64,000 bases of DNA, taken from contig NC_026738.1 of assembly GCF_000210295.1 (NCBI RefSeq), forward strand, positions 620,001 through 684,000, in the 5' to 3' direction. Below are positions 29,862-39,792 of the stretch, in pieces. Origin of the DNA: Trypanosoma brucei gambiense DAL972 (taxonomy: Eukaryota; Euglenozoa; Kinetoplastea; Trypanosomatida; Trypanosomatidae). The notes below the pieces were generated by a model. The model had not been told where the DNA came from, made no database searches, and saw only the letters and a program-made list of their open reading frames with translations. The translations under genes and the position numbers were made by a program. Numbering within the stretch: the first letter of the stretch is position 1; each line of letters begins with the position of its first letter.

Positions 29862-30232
29862 GATTCATTTTTCATTATGTGATCCCCTCATGTCGCGGTG
29901 TTTTCAGGTTGTCTTGGTAAGTGTGATTGCAAGCAGCGGAAGGCATGTGATCTTTTCGTCCAGGGCGAGGGAAAACCTACTGAACTTAGTCGAATTTTTC
30001 ATTGATGTAAACTAGAGCGGCCCGGCACGTTCTTTCCCACTTCTTAGAGAGATTCATGCATTAGTTTTTGAAGGAGGTGGTTTTGTGCATGCCTGTGGGT
30101 GCATTGCGTAACCATTCCTTTTAGCAAAACTAGAATGGGAAACATTATTTCTTCTTATCATCTACTTGTGTGCTTCCCCTTCCTTTCTACCAGTTTATAG
30201 GGTTTCGGTCGATCTTGGTGTTTTCGGTTGCG
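29862..30232. other. Intergenic region before the acyltransferase
   Basis: 371 bp with no gene. The tract TTTCTTCTTATCATC...CCTTCCTTTCTACCAG ends at AG 30191-30192. Confidence 0.7.
30191..30192 (+). promoter_or_regulatory. Probable SL trans-splice acceptor of the acyltransferase gene
   Basis: AG directly after the pyrimidine tract CTTCCCCTTCCTTTCTACC. It lies downstream of the first ATG-like codon of the frame (30170), so that codon would be removed from the mRNA; this decides for the start at 30233. Confidence 0.65.
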
Positions 30233-31537
30233 ATGGCACTCACTGCACGTGGCCTATTTTTCGTTTGTGCCCTGGTCACAACATCGTCTACTTCGTTTTT
30301 CCTCTTTGCATGTTGGCCTGTGTTAATCGTTGCCGCTTTGCGGTTATGTACGGGATCAGCGCCGAAACGAGTGATATCGCTTGCAAACACGTACTACGAC
30401 TTCGTTCAGCAGCTTTGGATATATATGATGGTACTTCTGCTAGAGGGAGTCCTTCGTGTACGTATTGCGTACCACCTTGTGTCCAAGGGGGAAATGGGAC
30501 GTGAGCAGAAGCTTGCTGATTTCTTTGCCCGACCCCCCCCGGGTAGGGTAAAGTTGATCATACTCAATCACCGTTGTCACCTTGACTGGTTAGTGATGTT
30601 CCCCTTTCTTGCGCGAGCCGGAATCGCGAAGTCGCTTCGTATCGTACTTAAGGTTGGGCTGAGCCGCGTCCCCATATTCGGGTGGTCGATGCAGCTGTTT
30701 CGTTACCTATTTTTAACTCGCAAGTGGGCGTCCGATCGGAGCCATGTGGTACGCATGATGGATTACTACAAGAACAGTGACGGGACAGTTGTGTTTTTGT
30801 TTCCTGAGGGAACGGATTTGACCGAAAGTAGTGTGAAGAAGTCCAATGCCTATGCTCTTCGTAACAACCTGCCACAATTTTACCAGGTGCTGAATCCTCG
30901 CTCGACGGGCATGATAGAAATGAAGAATATGATAGGAGCGGAGAACATTGATGAAATTGTCGACGTGACAATGGGGTATACGGACTTTGTGCGTGGGGAG
31001 CGCCCCAATGAGGCATCGCTGCTTAACGGTCGGACACCTTCAAAAATACATATAGTATGCACCCGGCACTGTTTTTCCAATGACCAACAAGATGGCTGGG
31101 AGGTGGGTGACCGCGTAAAGGGTTTAAGAGGTAAAGGATTATTCTCAGTTCCAGCGGATGATGAAGCGCTGAAGAACTGGTTAACAGACCGGTTCGCCAA
31201 AAAGGAGCTTTTGCTCTCCCGATTTTATACACGAAATCCCGTAGGATTCGATGAGGAGCATATTCGAAGCGTGTTTGGTCAGGACTGTGATATTGTTTCC
31301 TATGATGAAGATGAGGAAGCGGCGCGGTACCCTGAGATCACAAAATTTTCTCGCATTGCGAGGGATTTGGGAATGTGGTACGGTGTTGTATTTGTCATTT
31401 TGTACTGGACAGTACCGGTGGTACTAGTTCTACTTTTTGCTGGATACTGGGTGTTGTTTTGGTTCGTCTTGTGCAGTATATTGTGCGTTTCGGCTGTACG
31501 TAAAGTAGGTAACTTGAGCTACTATTTAATACCCTAA
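30233..31537 (+). CDS. PlsC-family lysophospholipid acyltransferase (AGPAT/LCLAT1-like)
   Basis: 434 residues. It would transfer an acyl chain from acyl-CoA to a lysophospholipid such as lysophosphatidate or lysocardiolipin, at the ER or mitochondrial membrane. The catalytic NHRCHLDW (NHx4D motif) is at about residues 112-119 and FPEGT (acceptor binding) at 190-194. Two hydrophobic spans lie in the first 80 residues, and a Trp/Val/Leu-rich pair of spans at about 383-425. The region after FPEGT (KSNAYALRNNLPQFYQVLNP, then DVTMGYTDF and FYTRNPVGFDEE) matches the longer AGPAT3-5/LCLAT1/LPGAT1 subgroup rather than short bacterial PlsC. Substrate specificity cannot be read from the sequence. Confidence 0.9.
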   Translation: MALTARGLFFVCALVTTSSTSFFLFACWPVLIVAALRLCTGSAPKRVISLANTYYDFVQQLWIYMMVLLLEGVLRVRIAYHLVSKGEMGREQKLADFFARPPPGRVKLIILNHRCHLDWLVMFPFLARAGIAKSLRIVLKVGLSRVPIFGWSMQLFRYLFLTRKWASDRSHVVRMMDYYKNSDGTVVFLFPEGTDLTESSVKKSNAYALRNNLPQFYQVLNPRSTGMIEMKNMIGAENIDEIVDVTMGYTDFVRGERPNEASLLNGRTPSKIHIVCTRHCFSNDQQDGWEVGDRVKGLRGKGLFSVPADDEALKNWLTDRFAKKELLLSRFYTRNPVGFDEEHIRSVFGQDCDIVSYDEDEEAARYPEITKFSRIARDLGMWYGVVFVILYWTVPVVLVLLFAGYWVLFWFVLCSILCVSAVRKVGNLSYYLIP

Positions 31538-32019
31538 TGTAAATAGTTTTCAAGTTAATGATGGAACAATGTTTCGGGGGCACGGAGAACTGGTTGAGGG
31601 ACCGACGCGATATTTATTGTGTCTTCTTTTTTCCCGTAACGGTAAGCGTATGGCCGCGCACCTTTATTTTTACATTCCTCTTTTTTTTGTGTATTTTTAC
31701 GTCAGCATGCTTTTGGACCAAAGCAAAAGCAGCTGAGTTGGTGCCGCGTAAGCGTAATTTTACTTTACTACTCTTTTACCTGTTTATTTTTTTTTTCACA
31801 TGTGGAACTTTTGTTATACGCTCTATTTTTTTTGCGTTTTTAAAAATAAAAATCATCCTAAAAATTTCCCCTTCACCTCTTTTAACTGTATGCCATATCA
31901 GTTTCATTTGAAAGAGGTAGCACCCACACCTGCCTTTCCAAGTACGCAAAAAAAAAAATCAGAAAGCGGCTGCGATCGCTTGGTACGGGGCGGGTGAAGA
32001 GGCTGTGACATACGGGTCC
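31538..32019. other. Intergenic region before BRR2
   Basis: 482 bp, extremely T-rich between 31,620 and 31,830, consistent with an acyltransferase 3' UTR and splice tracts for BRR2. The open frame inside it (31,558-31,911) is a poly-Phe/Leu artefact. Confidence 0.65.
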
Positions 32020-35000
32020 ATGATGGCGGCCATCACACGCTATTCACCCCATTCAGAGCGGACAAGGGTTCATTACGAGCGCTTCCTACGTGATATTCGC
32101 CGTTGGTTGCCTCCAGGACTTGATGACAGCATAGGTGAAGTTGCAGAGGAGACTCTGTCCATTGTTTGCCGTGCAGGTAGTGGTGGTTTCAGTGGCTCTG
32201 GGGCAGCGACACAACTGCAGAATGTTCGTAAGCAACTCGAAACACTTTTTGATAGTCCACTGAGTGCGGAGACCCTTAACGAGGTGCTTCAGTACGGCCG
32301 GCTGATAGATGACTTCGTTTCGACAGAGGATGAACCTGGTGCTCACACCAACAACGTTGTCGCTGAAGATGGACTGAGTGATCTTTTGCTAATGCAGGAA
32401 GGCAAAGGCCAGCGGAAGCCGTCTGATATGTCGTCATCCGATTCAGATGGCGATACCCAAAAGGCCGACTATGATAAGGGACGTGACCTGATGAAGTTTG
32501 CCGCAGATGTTGACAGTATCAACGATGGTTTCGATGATCAGAACGACGACGATGATGCAAACTGCACGAACGCCATCCGTGTCACCTTCGAAGAGGTTGC
32601 GTGCAATCCGAACTATATTCGTGATTCTTTGCGTCGTCTGTTTCCCACGCAAACGATCGAGGAGTGCGATTTACAGGCAGAGCGCGTATTGCAGTACTGT
32701 GGAAAGCGGTCCGTGGATCAGCTAACACTGGAAACCCAGCTTACTGCATTTCTTGGCGGTTATGACGACGAGGCGGTGACCGACTGGATCGCTACAGTGG
32801 CTGCATCTCGCTGGGATATCGTTTACGGCATGTCTTTCGCGTCGAAACAAACCCAGAAGGAAAAGTCTCTTGTGATGGATGCAGTAAAGGAGCATGCGCG
32901 TACTGACCGGGTTGTGGAGCGACTTTACCAAAGTATCACAGGGAAGGAGTTAGACAACAAGCCCCATTCTGGTGAGCGGGGAAATGATGCCGATGGATCC
33001 AAACCACTGCGACGTGTTGATCTCCAGGCCTATGCATTTAAGGACGAACGCACACCGCATCAGTACACGCACGCTGTTGTTCCCCAGGGGACAAAACGTG
33101 CGGTGTTTGAAACCCACGATGAAGTTATTCTCCCACCAACGGCTTCGGCGACAGAAAATCTTCCCTGCACGCCATTGGCCGTGTTCCCAGAGTGGGCGCG
33201 ACCCGCTTTTCCTGGAGTCACGCAACTGAATCCGATGCAGTCAAAGATTTTTGAGTGCGCTTTTAGGAGCGATGAAAATATGCTCGTTTGTGCGCCAACA
33301 GGGGCAGGAAAAACAAATGTTGCGATGATGGCAATACTGCGGGCCATATCAAACAACATGTCACGGACCGGTCTCGTTAACCTTCGAGAGTTGAAGGTGG
33401 TATATGTGGCTCCCATGAAGGCACTGGTCCAGGAGGTGGTGCGCACGTTCTCTGCGCGGTTGGAGCCGCTGGGACTTGCCGTCATTGAATTAACCGGAGA
33501 TTCTGGTGCTAATCAGGCACAGGTGGGCGGTGCGCAACTCATCGTCACCACACCTGAGAAGTGGGACGTTGTGACTCGAAAATCCGTCGAACTTGGTGTC
33601 GCGTCCCTGCTAAAGTTGCTTATTATCGATGAGGTCCACTTGCTGCATAACGAACGAGGACCTGTGCTAGAAGCTATCGTTGCCAGGACGCTACTGCAAC
33701 AGCAACACCGATGTGAAGCGGGAATTCGCCTAGTAGGACTCAGTGCCACGCTGCCTAACTTTCATGACGTGGCTAGTTTTTTGCAGGTCGATCGTCAGCG
33801 CGGGTTGTTTGTTTTTGATAGTTCTTACCGGCCAATACCTTTACAGCAAACATTCTGCGCTGTTAAAAAGGTTCGCGGAACGAACCAGGCGGCGGTGATG
33901 AACCTTGTGGTCTACGATAAAGTGTTAGAGGCGGCAACGGAGGGGGCTCAGTCGTTAGTATTTGTTCATTCTCGAAAAGATACAGATTACACCGCCCTAT
34001 ACATCGTGAGGCGCGTTGTCGATGACAAGCGGACGCATTACTTCGTGCGACCTGGAAGTGACTCGGAGCAGGTTCTGAGAGAGGCTGTGAGTGACCCATC
34101 AAATTCGCTGCGTCCGAGCATACAACAGATGCTTCCTTTTGGGTTTGCGGTCCACCACGCCGGCATGAGCCGTGAGGAGCGCAGCCTCGTGGAATCATTA
34201 TTTGCGGGCGGACATGTGCGAGTGCTCGTCTGTACATCAACACTTGCATGGGGCGTTAATTTACCAGCACACCAGGTGATTATCAAAGGAACACGGGTAT
34301 TTAATGCTGCGAAGGGTGAAACTGAACTGCTCAATGCACTTGATGTTCTTCAGATGTTTGGCCGTGCGGGACGTGTCGGTTTCGGTTCTACGCTTGGAAG
34401 GGCAGCTGTGATAACGAGTGCCGAAGATCTACAGTATTACCTGAGTGTCCTCAACAATCAACTTCCAATTGAGTCGCAAATGATGCGCCGAGTTGTTGAC
34501 ATGTTAAATGCGGAGGTTGTCCTTGGACATATCACCAACTTGGATGAAGGCGTTCGGTGGCTCCAGCGCACGTACCTCTATATTCGTATGCGACGGGCTC
34601 CAGAGATTTATGGGGCACGTGCAAGTAGTAACGATCCTCTTCTTTTGCGTCACCTCGGGAATATTGTTCATACTGCGGCAGATGATTTGCGACGCTCACA
34701 AATGGTGGAGTACGACTCCAACACCCATCGCATTGCAACAACCTCACTGGGGCGCATTGCATCCCATTATTACCTCACCACTACTTCTATGGCAACGTAC
34801 CTTACCTACTTGTGTAACACTATGCACGATGTGGATCTGTTTCGCCTATTTTCAATGTCGAAGGAGTTTTCTCACATTATTGTTCGGCCGGAGGAGCAGT
34901 CCCAGCTACAGTATTTACTCGAGAACGCCCCCATTGCCGTTCGTGAGAGCCGCTACACTCCGTTAGCGAAAATCAATGTACTACTACAATGCTACATTAG

Positions 35001-38000
35001 TAATATGAACCTCCAGGGGTTGCCTTTGATGAGTGAAATGTCCTATGTGAAAGATTCCGCTCAGCGAATCCTTCGTGCTCTTTATGAGATTTCTTTGGTA
35101 CGTGAGTATGGTCGTACAGCTCAGCAGATGTTGCAACTTTATCTCATGACTGTGCACCAACAATGGGCAGTACAGTCACCAGCGCGTCAACTTCGACACA
35201 CGGTCCCACCTAAAGTTTTTGCTTCATTCATCCATGCTTTGGAGAGTCGTCGTGTTTCGTGGGAGGAGGTTCGTTCGTGGTCGTTGGAGGATTTGGTTGA
35301 GAAACTAAGCGATGAACGGCGAGCAGAAGCTGCTTATGCATGCATTCGTCGGGTGCCACACTTTATTGTGGAAGCTGCGGTGCGCCCCCTTACACGTCGC
35401 ATGTTGTATGTGGACGTAGACATAACCCCGGATTTTATGTTTGATGAAACGGTACACACTGGTACATCGGGTGAATTGGTCATTACAGTGGAACACACCA
35501 ATGGACGCATTCTTCATTGTGAACGTATTAATCTTAGGGCAGCAGCTTTGCGTGGTTGTGAAACGGTCTCATCGCCGACTATTGTAGTGCCTGTAGTCGA
35601 TCCCAAGCCCACACACTATTTTGTGCGATGTCACTCCATGAATTGGCTTGGTGTGGAGAGCAGCGTTGCGATATCCCTCATGAATGTTTTACTTCCGGAT
35701 ATTGCCCCACCTTTGCTGGAAGTGCACCACCGACCACCATCCGTGCGAAGTGAAGACGAGCGAGATGTTTCCACTGCCATGCAACCTTACGGGATGGAAG
35801 CTGCGGCATCAAAGGTTTTCCCCTTCACAGAGTTTTTTCAAATACAGCACGACCTGGTTGCACCAATAATGGAGAACAGGGGTGAAAGCTTCTTTGTCGC
35901 GTTCCCTCCTGGAAGCGGGAAAACGGCTGTTGCCGAGATTTTCATTTTGAAGTTCCTTCTGGAATGCGCTCATTCACGGAGTGCCAATGGGGTTAGTTCC
36001 CCTGTTGGCAGGGGGAATGAAGAGAAAAACAATGACGGAGGGGAATCCATATTGAGAACCGAGCAAAAACTTCTGTATCTCACAGCCACCGAGGCGTGTG
36101 CTACGCGCCGCTATAACGAGTGGAGATACAAGTTTGGTGAGGAGCTCAACCAACGGGTGGCGAAGCTGGAGCCATACGGGGAAGAACTAGCGATCAAGGC
36201 TGAAAAAGTGAGAGGAGCAACAATAATCATTAGTTGTGGAAGTAGCTTTGCTCCTCTTCTCCGGCACGGTGCCATGGATTTTCTTTCTGCAATCACGCAT
36301 GTAATCGTTGATCATGTACACCTCCTACGTGCGCCGGAAGGTCGGTGGATGGAGGAATGCGTAGCGCGTTTGCAGTCGAAGCCCTATATAGTGAATAGGG
36401 GCCAAGGGCCGGCGCGTCTTCTTGCGCTGTCATACCCGTTGATCAGCTGCACTGAGGTATCGCGCTGGATGAAAGTGCCAACAGCGAGGCAGTACAACTA
36501 CGGCAACTCCTACAGACAGCTTCGCGTTCGGCTTGAGGCTGTAGAGCAATTTAGCGCTCGCAGTCGCTATGCGGCGGCCACTATTTCAGTGTTGAAGCTA
36601 CTGCAAAATGATCGGTATGCTGTATCACCCTGTGTGATTTTTGTTCCCACCGCACAAGATGCAGAGGAGCTTGCCCGCCGTATTGTTCTTCGCTGTCGTG
36701 ATTTTGTTCCTACTGATGCCTGTGAAGATGTTGAGGACCGTCAACTCGCTCTTTTGTTGGCGTCAGGTGTTGCGTACATGCACCGCGGAAGCAGTTTGTT
36801 GGATGAACTTAACATAACGGAGAAGGTGGAACGACCCGCGCGACACCCTAAAACTGACGAGCCACTACCTTTGTACCTTGTCTGCAGTTTTGAAGCCGCA
36901 TGGAGGCTTCCCGCTGCATTGTTTGCCACTGCATTTGTGTGTGCTGCTGAGCGTATTGGTAATGTTTGTGAAGAAGATAAGGAGTCTGAGGTTGGTGATT
37001 TCGCTACCGACTGCTCCGTCTCGGAGTTGCTGCAAATGACGTCGCGGGCGCTCAATGAGGCTGTCGTGTACTGTCGGGCCGCCCGGCGTTGGGTGTGGAG
37101 CCGTCTCCTTAACGATCCGTTGCCGATAGAGTCACACCTTAGGTATCCTGAAGACTTCCGCGATACGATCAACACCGCCGTTGCCCAGGGCCGGGCAAGA
37201 GATATGCCTGACGTACTGCGCATTCTTCAAAGCCACTACTTTTTGCACCACCTTCGCACAAACTTGCACTTCTACGGTGTACCCTCCAAGGAAGACATAC
37301 CCGCTTACGCATCGGAGTTCGCGCGATCTGTCATAGCATCATTACAGCGGACTGGATGTGTCACTTCAAGTTCCAACTCAGCCTCATCAACAGGTTGTGA
37401 CGGTGATGAACTGACTGCTCTTCAACCCACACCACGTGGTGTAGCGGCTATGCGCCACGGGATTTCCATCGAGTCTCTTGAGGCGATTGACGAAGCTGTG
37501 TCTGCTAACAGCAGATGTGGGGACTCAGTGACACGCATGTGGAGGGTGATAGCGTCATGCTGTGTGGAACTGACGCCGCAGTATGTTGGAGATGCCGCGC
37601 GGATTGTAGACATCGCTGAGTTGAGTGCCCTTCACGTTGTGGCACGAGCTTTTCCCCATACCTACGATGTCCAATATCTAGACATGGATTTCAGCAAAGG
37701 TTGGACGAAGGTGCATTTACTGGTTCTTGCACACTGTGCCCGGATGTTTGTACTGCCAGTCAGTTGTGACGATGGAGGTGTTGAGGTGGAGCGTGGGGAG
37801 ATAGATGCACTTCATCCATTCGCATCGCGGTCTTCTTTGGCTGTCGAACCTCAACTGCTGCTGCAGATACCTCACAGTGTGGCCGAACGGCTTCTTGAAG
37901 ACTTAAACGTCTTACTCCCCGTGGTGTTGGATTTAGTTCGTGGCGTGAGCGAAATTTTTGATGGGAGAACGCAATGGAGGCATGCCCGCTGTTTGATGCG

Positions 38001-38733
38001 GCTTCTTTCCCAAATCGAGCGTCGCGTGTGGGGGTTTGAGAACCCGATTATGGTGGTGCCTTGTGTGCAGGAGACTCCTGCACTCCAGCGACTGCTGCTG
38101 TCGGAGGACCCCAACTGTGTTTCATACTCGCTCGAACGTCTCCAAGAGCTGTGCGATGCTGGAGTCAAAGCCAGCAAAGAGTGGTGCGATCTGGCTAAGC
38201 GCTTGTGCGAAGAAGTTCCAGTGGTAAGTGATACCGCTGCCAGTGAAGCGTTGGTTCGTCGGTTGCGCTCCGAGGTCGCAGCTGTTCCCCGTGTCGTATC
38301 CCTTTCGTCCCGTGGAACGATCGAGTTAACTAAGGGCGGACAGGCCTTTGTTATCCGCGTAACAGGACGCGTTTTATGCGCGTGCTCAACAGTCGGCGGC
38401 TCATTGGGACCGTGGTGGATAGCTTGTGTCGTCCGGCACAGCGGTCGGGAACATGTCACAGAAAGGCTTATGGCGCTTCGCACTGTAGCGGCGGTAGTGG
38501 AGCCAACAACAAGGGACACTCAGGGCGGCAATACGCGTGATAAAGACGCCACTGGAAAGGACCTCACAACTCCACCACCACTGCTCTCAGCCTGGAGTAT
38601 AGAAGAAACACTTTCATTTCCTCTACACGCTGTGGATGGCGAGGATCTTGATACAATTACGATGGTTGCTATCGTGATTTCGGCGAGGTATCGTGCCGAT
38701 GCGGAGGTGGACGTAACCTTTGCAGCGGGATAA
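32020..38733 (+). CDS. BRR2: BRR2-type spliceosomal DExD/H RNA helicase (U5 snRNP)
   Basis: 2,237 residues, near the usual BRR2 size (about 2,100-2,200). It has two Ski2-like helicase cassettes, each followed by a Sec63-like unit. In BRR2 the first cassette unwinds U4/U6 to activate the spliceosome. The N-terminal cassette has CAPTGAGKTN (about 425), LIIDEVHLL (about 536), SATLPN (about 574), HAGMSREER and QMFGRAGRVG. Sec63-1 covers about 900-1225. The second cassette keeps a P-loop (FPPGSGKTAVAE, about 1295) but has VIVDHVHLL (about 1428) in place of DExH, consistent with a non-unwinding regulatory cassette. Sec63-2 covers about 1800-2237. The N-terminal region before the helicase is acidic. 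The frame begins at a GTG (32005); the first ATG is 32020. ASCC3 has the same layout, but the pre-helicase segment (VPQGTKRAVF) fits BRR2 better. Confidence 0.92.
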   Translation: MMAAITRYSPHSERTRVHYERFLRDIRRWLPPGLDDSIGEVAEETLSIVCRAGSGGFSGSGAATQLQNVRKQLETLFDSPLSAETLNEVLQYGRLIDDFVSTEDEPGAHTNNVVAEDGLSDLLLMQEGKGQRKPSDMSSSDSDGDTQKADYDKGRDLMKFAADVDSINDGFDDQNDDDDANCTNAIRVTFEEVACNPNYIRDSLRRLFPTQTIEECDLQAERVLQYCGKRSVDQLTLETQLTAFLGGYDDEAVTDWIATVAASRWDIVYGMSFASKQTQKEKSLVMDAVKEHARTDRVVERLYQSITGKELDNKPHSGERGNDADGSKPLRRVDLQAYAFKDERTPHQYTHAVVPQGTKRAVFETHDEVILPPTASATENLPCTPLAVFPEWARPAFPGVTQLNPMQSKIFECAFRSDENMLVCAPTGAGKTNVAMMAILRAISNNMSRTGLVNLRELKVVYVAPMKALVQEVVRTFSARLEPLGLAVIELTGDSGANQAQVGGAQLIVTTPEKWDVVTRKSVELGVASLLKLLIIDEVHLLHNERGPVLEAIVARTLLQQQHRCEAGIRLVGLSATLPNFHDVASFLQVDRQRGLFVFDSSYRPIPLQQTFCAVKKVRGTNQAAVMNLVVYDKVLEAATEGAQSLVFVHSRKDTDYTALYIVRRVVDDKRTHYFVRPGSDSEQVLREAVSDPSNSLRPSIQQMLPFGFAVHHAGMSREERSLVESLFAGGHVRVLVCTSTLAWGVNLPAHQVIIKGTRVFNAAKGETELLNALDVLQMFGRAGRVGFGSTLGRAAVITSAEDLQYYLSVLNNQLPIESQMMRRVVDMLNAEVVLGHITNLDEGVRWLQRTYLYIRMRRAPEIYGARASSNDPLLLRHLGNIVHTAADDLRRSQMVEYDSNTHRIATTSLGRIASHYYLTTTSMATYLTYLCNTMHDVDLFRLFSMSKEFSHIIVRPEEQSQLQYLLENAPIAVRESRYTPLAKINVLLQCYISNMNLQGLPLMSEMSYVKDSAQRILRALYEISLVREYGRTAQQMLQLYLMTVHQQWAVQSPARQLRHTVPPKVFASFIHALESRRVSWEEVRSWSLEDLVEKLSDERRAEAAYACIRRVPHFIVEAAVRPLTRRMLYVDVDITPDFMFDETVHTGTSGELVITVEHTNGRILHCERINLRAAALRGCETVSSPTIVVPVVDPKPTHYFVRCHSMNWLGVESSVAISLMNVLLPDIAPPLLEVHHRPPSVRSEDERDVSTAMQPYGMEAAASKVFPFTEFFQIQHDLVAPIMENRGESFFVAFPPGSGKTAVAEIFILKFLLECAHSRSANGVSSPVGRGNEEKNNDGGESILRTEQKLLYLTATEACATRRYNEWRYKFGEELNQRVAKLEPYGEELAIKAEKVRGATIIISCGSSFAPLLRHGAMDFLSAITHVIVDHVHLLRAPEGRWMEECVARLQSKPYIVNRGQGPARLLALSYPLISCTEVSRWMKVPTARQYNYGNSYRQLRVRLEAVEQFSARSRYAAATISVLKLLQNDRYAVSPCVIFVPTAQDAEELARRIVLRCRDFVPTDACEDVEDRQLALLLASGVAYMHRGSSLLDELNITEKVERPARHPKTDEPLPLYLVCSFEAAWRLPAALFATAFVCAAERIGNVCEEDKESEVGDFATDCSVSELLQMTSRALNEAVVYCRAARRWVWSRLLNDPLPIESHLRYPEDFRDTINTAVAQGRARDMPDVLRILQSHYFLHHLRTNLHFYGVPSKEDIPAYASEFARSVIASLQRTGCVTSSSNSASSTGCDGDELTALQPTPRGVAAMRHGISIESLEAIDEAVSANSRCGDSVTRMWRVIASCCVELTPQYVGDAARIVDIAELSALHVVARAFPHTYDVQYLDMDFSKGWTKVHLLVLAHCARMFVLPVSCDDGGVEVERGEIDALHPFASRSSLAVEPQLLLQIPHSVAERLLEDLNVLLPVVLDLVRGVSEIFDGRTQWRHARCLMRLLSQIERRVWGFENPIMVVPCVQETPALQRLLLSEDPNCVSYSLERLQELCDAGVKASKEWCDLAKRLCEEVPVVSDTAASEALVRRLRSEVAAVPRVVSLSSRGTIELTKGGQAFVIRVTGRVLCACSTVGGSLGPWWIACVVRHSGREHVTERLMALRTVAAVVEPTTRDTQGGNTRDKDATGKDLTTPPPLLSAWSIEETLSFPLHAVDGEDLDTITMVAIVISARYRADAEVDVTFAAG

Positions 38734-39792
38734 GGTCAACTGGAGGGACCAGTTGAGGGGCGTTTGGGCGAGGGAGGGTGGTGACGACGAAGATAAATAA
38801 ATCGATAAACATTTTCTATGGGGGAGGAGATAATACATGTGGGTGTGAGCGTGTGTGTCAGTTTGTCATTTGAGGGGTGCTGACACGTATGAAACCTAGG
38901 AAATTCAGCGGGAGCGAAATTTGAATGTGTGCACTGACAGTGGTAAGTGGAGTCTCCCTAAACTGATCCTCCTTTCGAAAGATAATGCTGAAAACACACT
39001 AACAGTTTCAACGGACTAATACTCCACTTGCGCTGCCCGTGCAATTTTTGAAAAAAACTCTCCCGGCGGCGCCCGGTGCTGCCCCCAGAGATACGAGGGG
39101 TTGTAGCCGTTTATTTTACAAGTCAATTGTGTTCCGACTGCTTTCTCTCACGGTTTTCTCTTTCCTTCCTGCTGCTTGGCTGGATCGTAAGATGTAGGAC
39201 GAAGGGAAAGAAAGTGATAACCTATCCGACCTTTCGATTTCTTGTTGCGCGTGGCATATAAAAGGGGGTTGCATTCATATACCGACAGCGAAGCAGACGC
39301 GCGAGCAGACTTAGAGGTGGTTGTAAGTGTGCACGTGAACGCCCGCTGCTACCTTTGCACAAACTACAGCCACGGTATCTGATCTTTTTTTTGGCGTGTT
39401 GATTGATTAGATTCCCCGTTTATCGGTCGCGACGTTAGGCGCGCGGGTTTACGTTAGCGACTTAATCTCATATTCTTTGATCTTACCCCTTCCACTTCAG
39501 TAGGCTGGAAGGAAGAGGAGTTGAGAATAGGGTCGAGAAGGAAAGTGCTTAAGAGCTGTAAAACGCAAGGCGTCTGAAGGCTTTGCCTCTCTAGGGAGTA
39601 TTTTGAACGTTGTTTAGCCGTGGCACTAAAATACCGTGTGTGTGTGTGTGCACGCGTCGTCATCATCATCAGTTCATCGGTACACATCATTACTGCAGGC
39701 ACGTGCCCCGACTGGGTGGCGTCATTTCCGTTACACACGACAACTCGTTCCCACTGTAGACCAACGCTCACCTGCGAGAGTGCAGGAGAGAG
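38734..39792. other. Intergenic region between BRR2 and the formin
   Basis: 1.06 kb with no credible gene. It contains a (TG)n tract (39,637-39,652) and a CATCATTACTGCAG segment near 39,683-39,696, a possible splice acceptor for the formin mRNA. Confidence 0.6.

Noticed and set aside
31558..31911. 117-aa frame between the acyltransferase and BRR2
   Set aside because: It is Phe/Leu-rich translation of poly-T UTR sequence and overlaps likely splice tracts.
36741..38519. Long minus-strand frames inside BRR2 (160 and 215 aa)
   Set aside because: They are shadows of the BRR2 coding frame, which contains recognisable helicase and Sec63 motifs.
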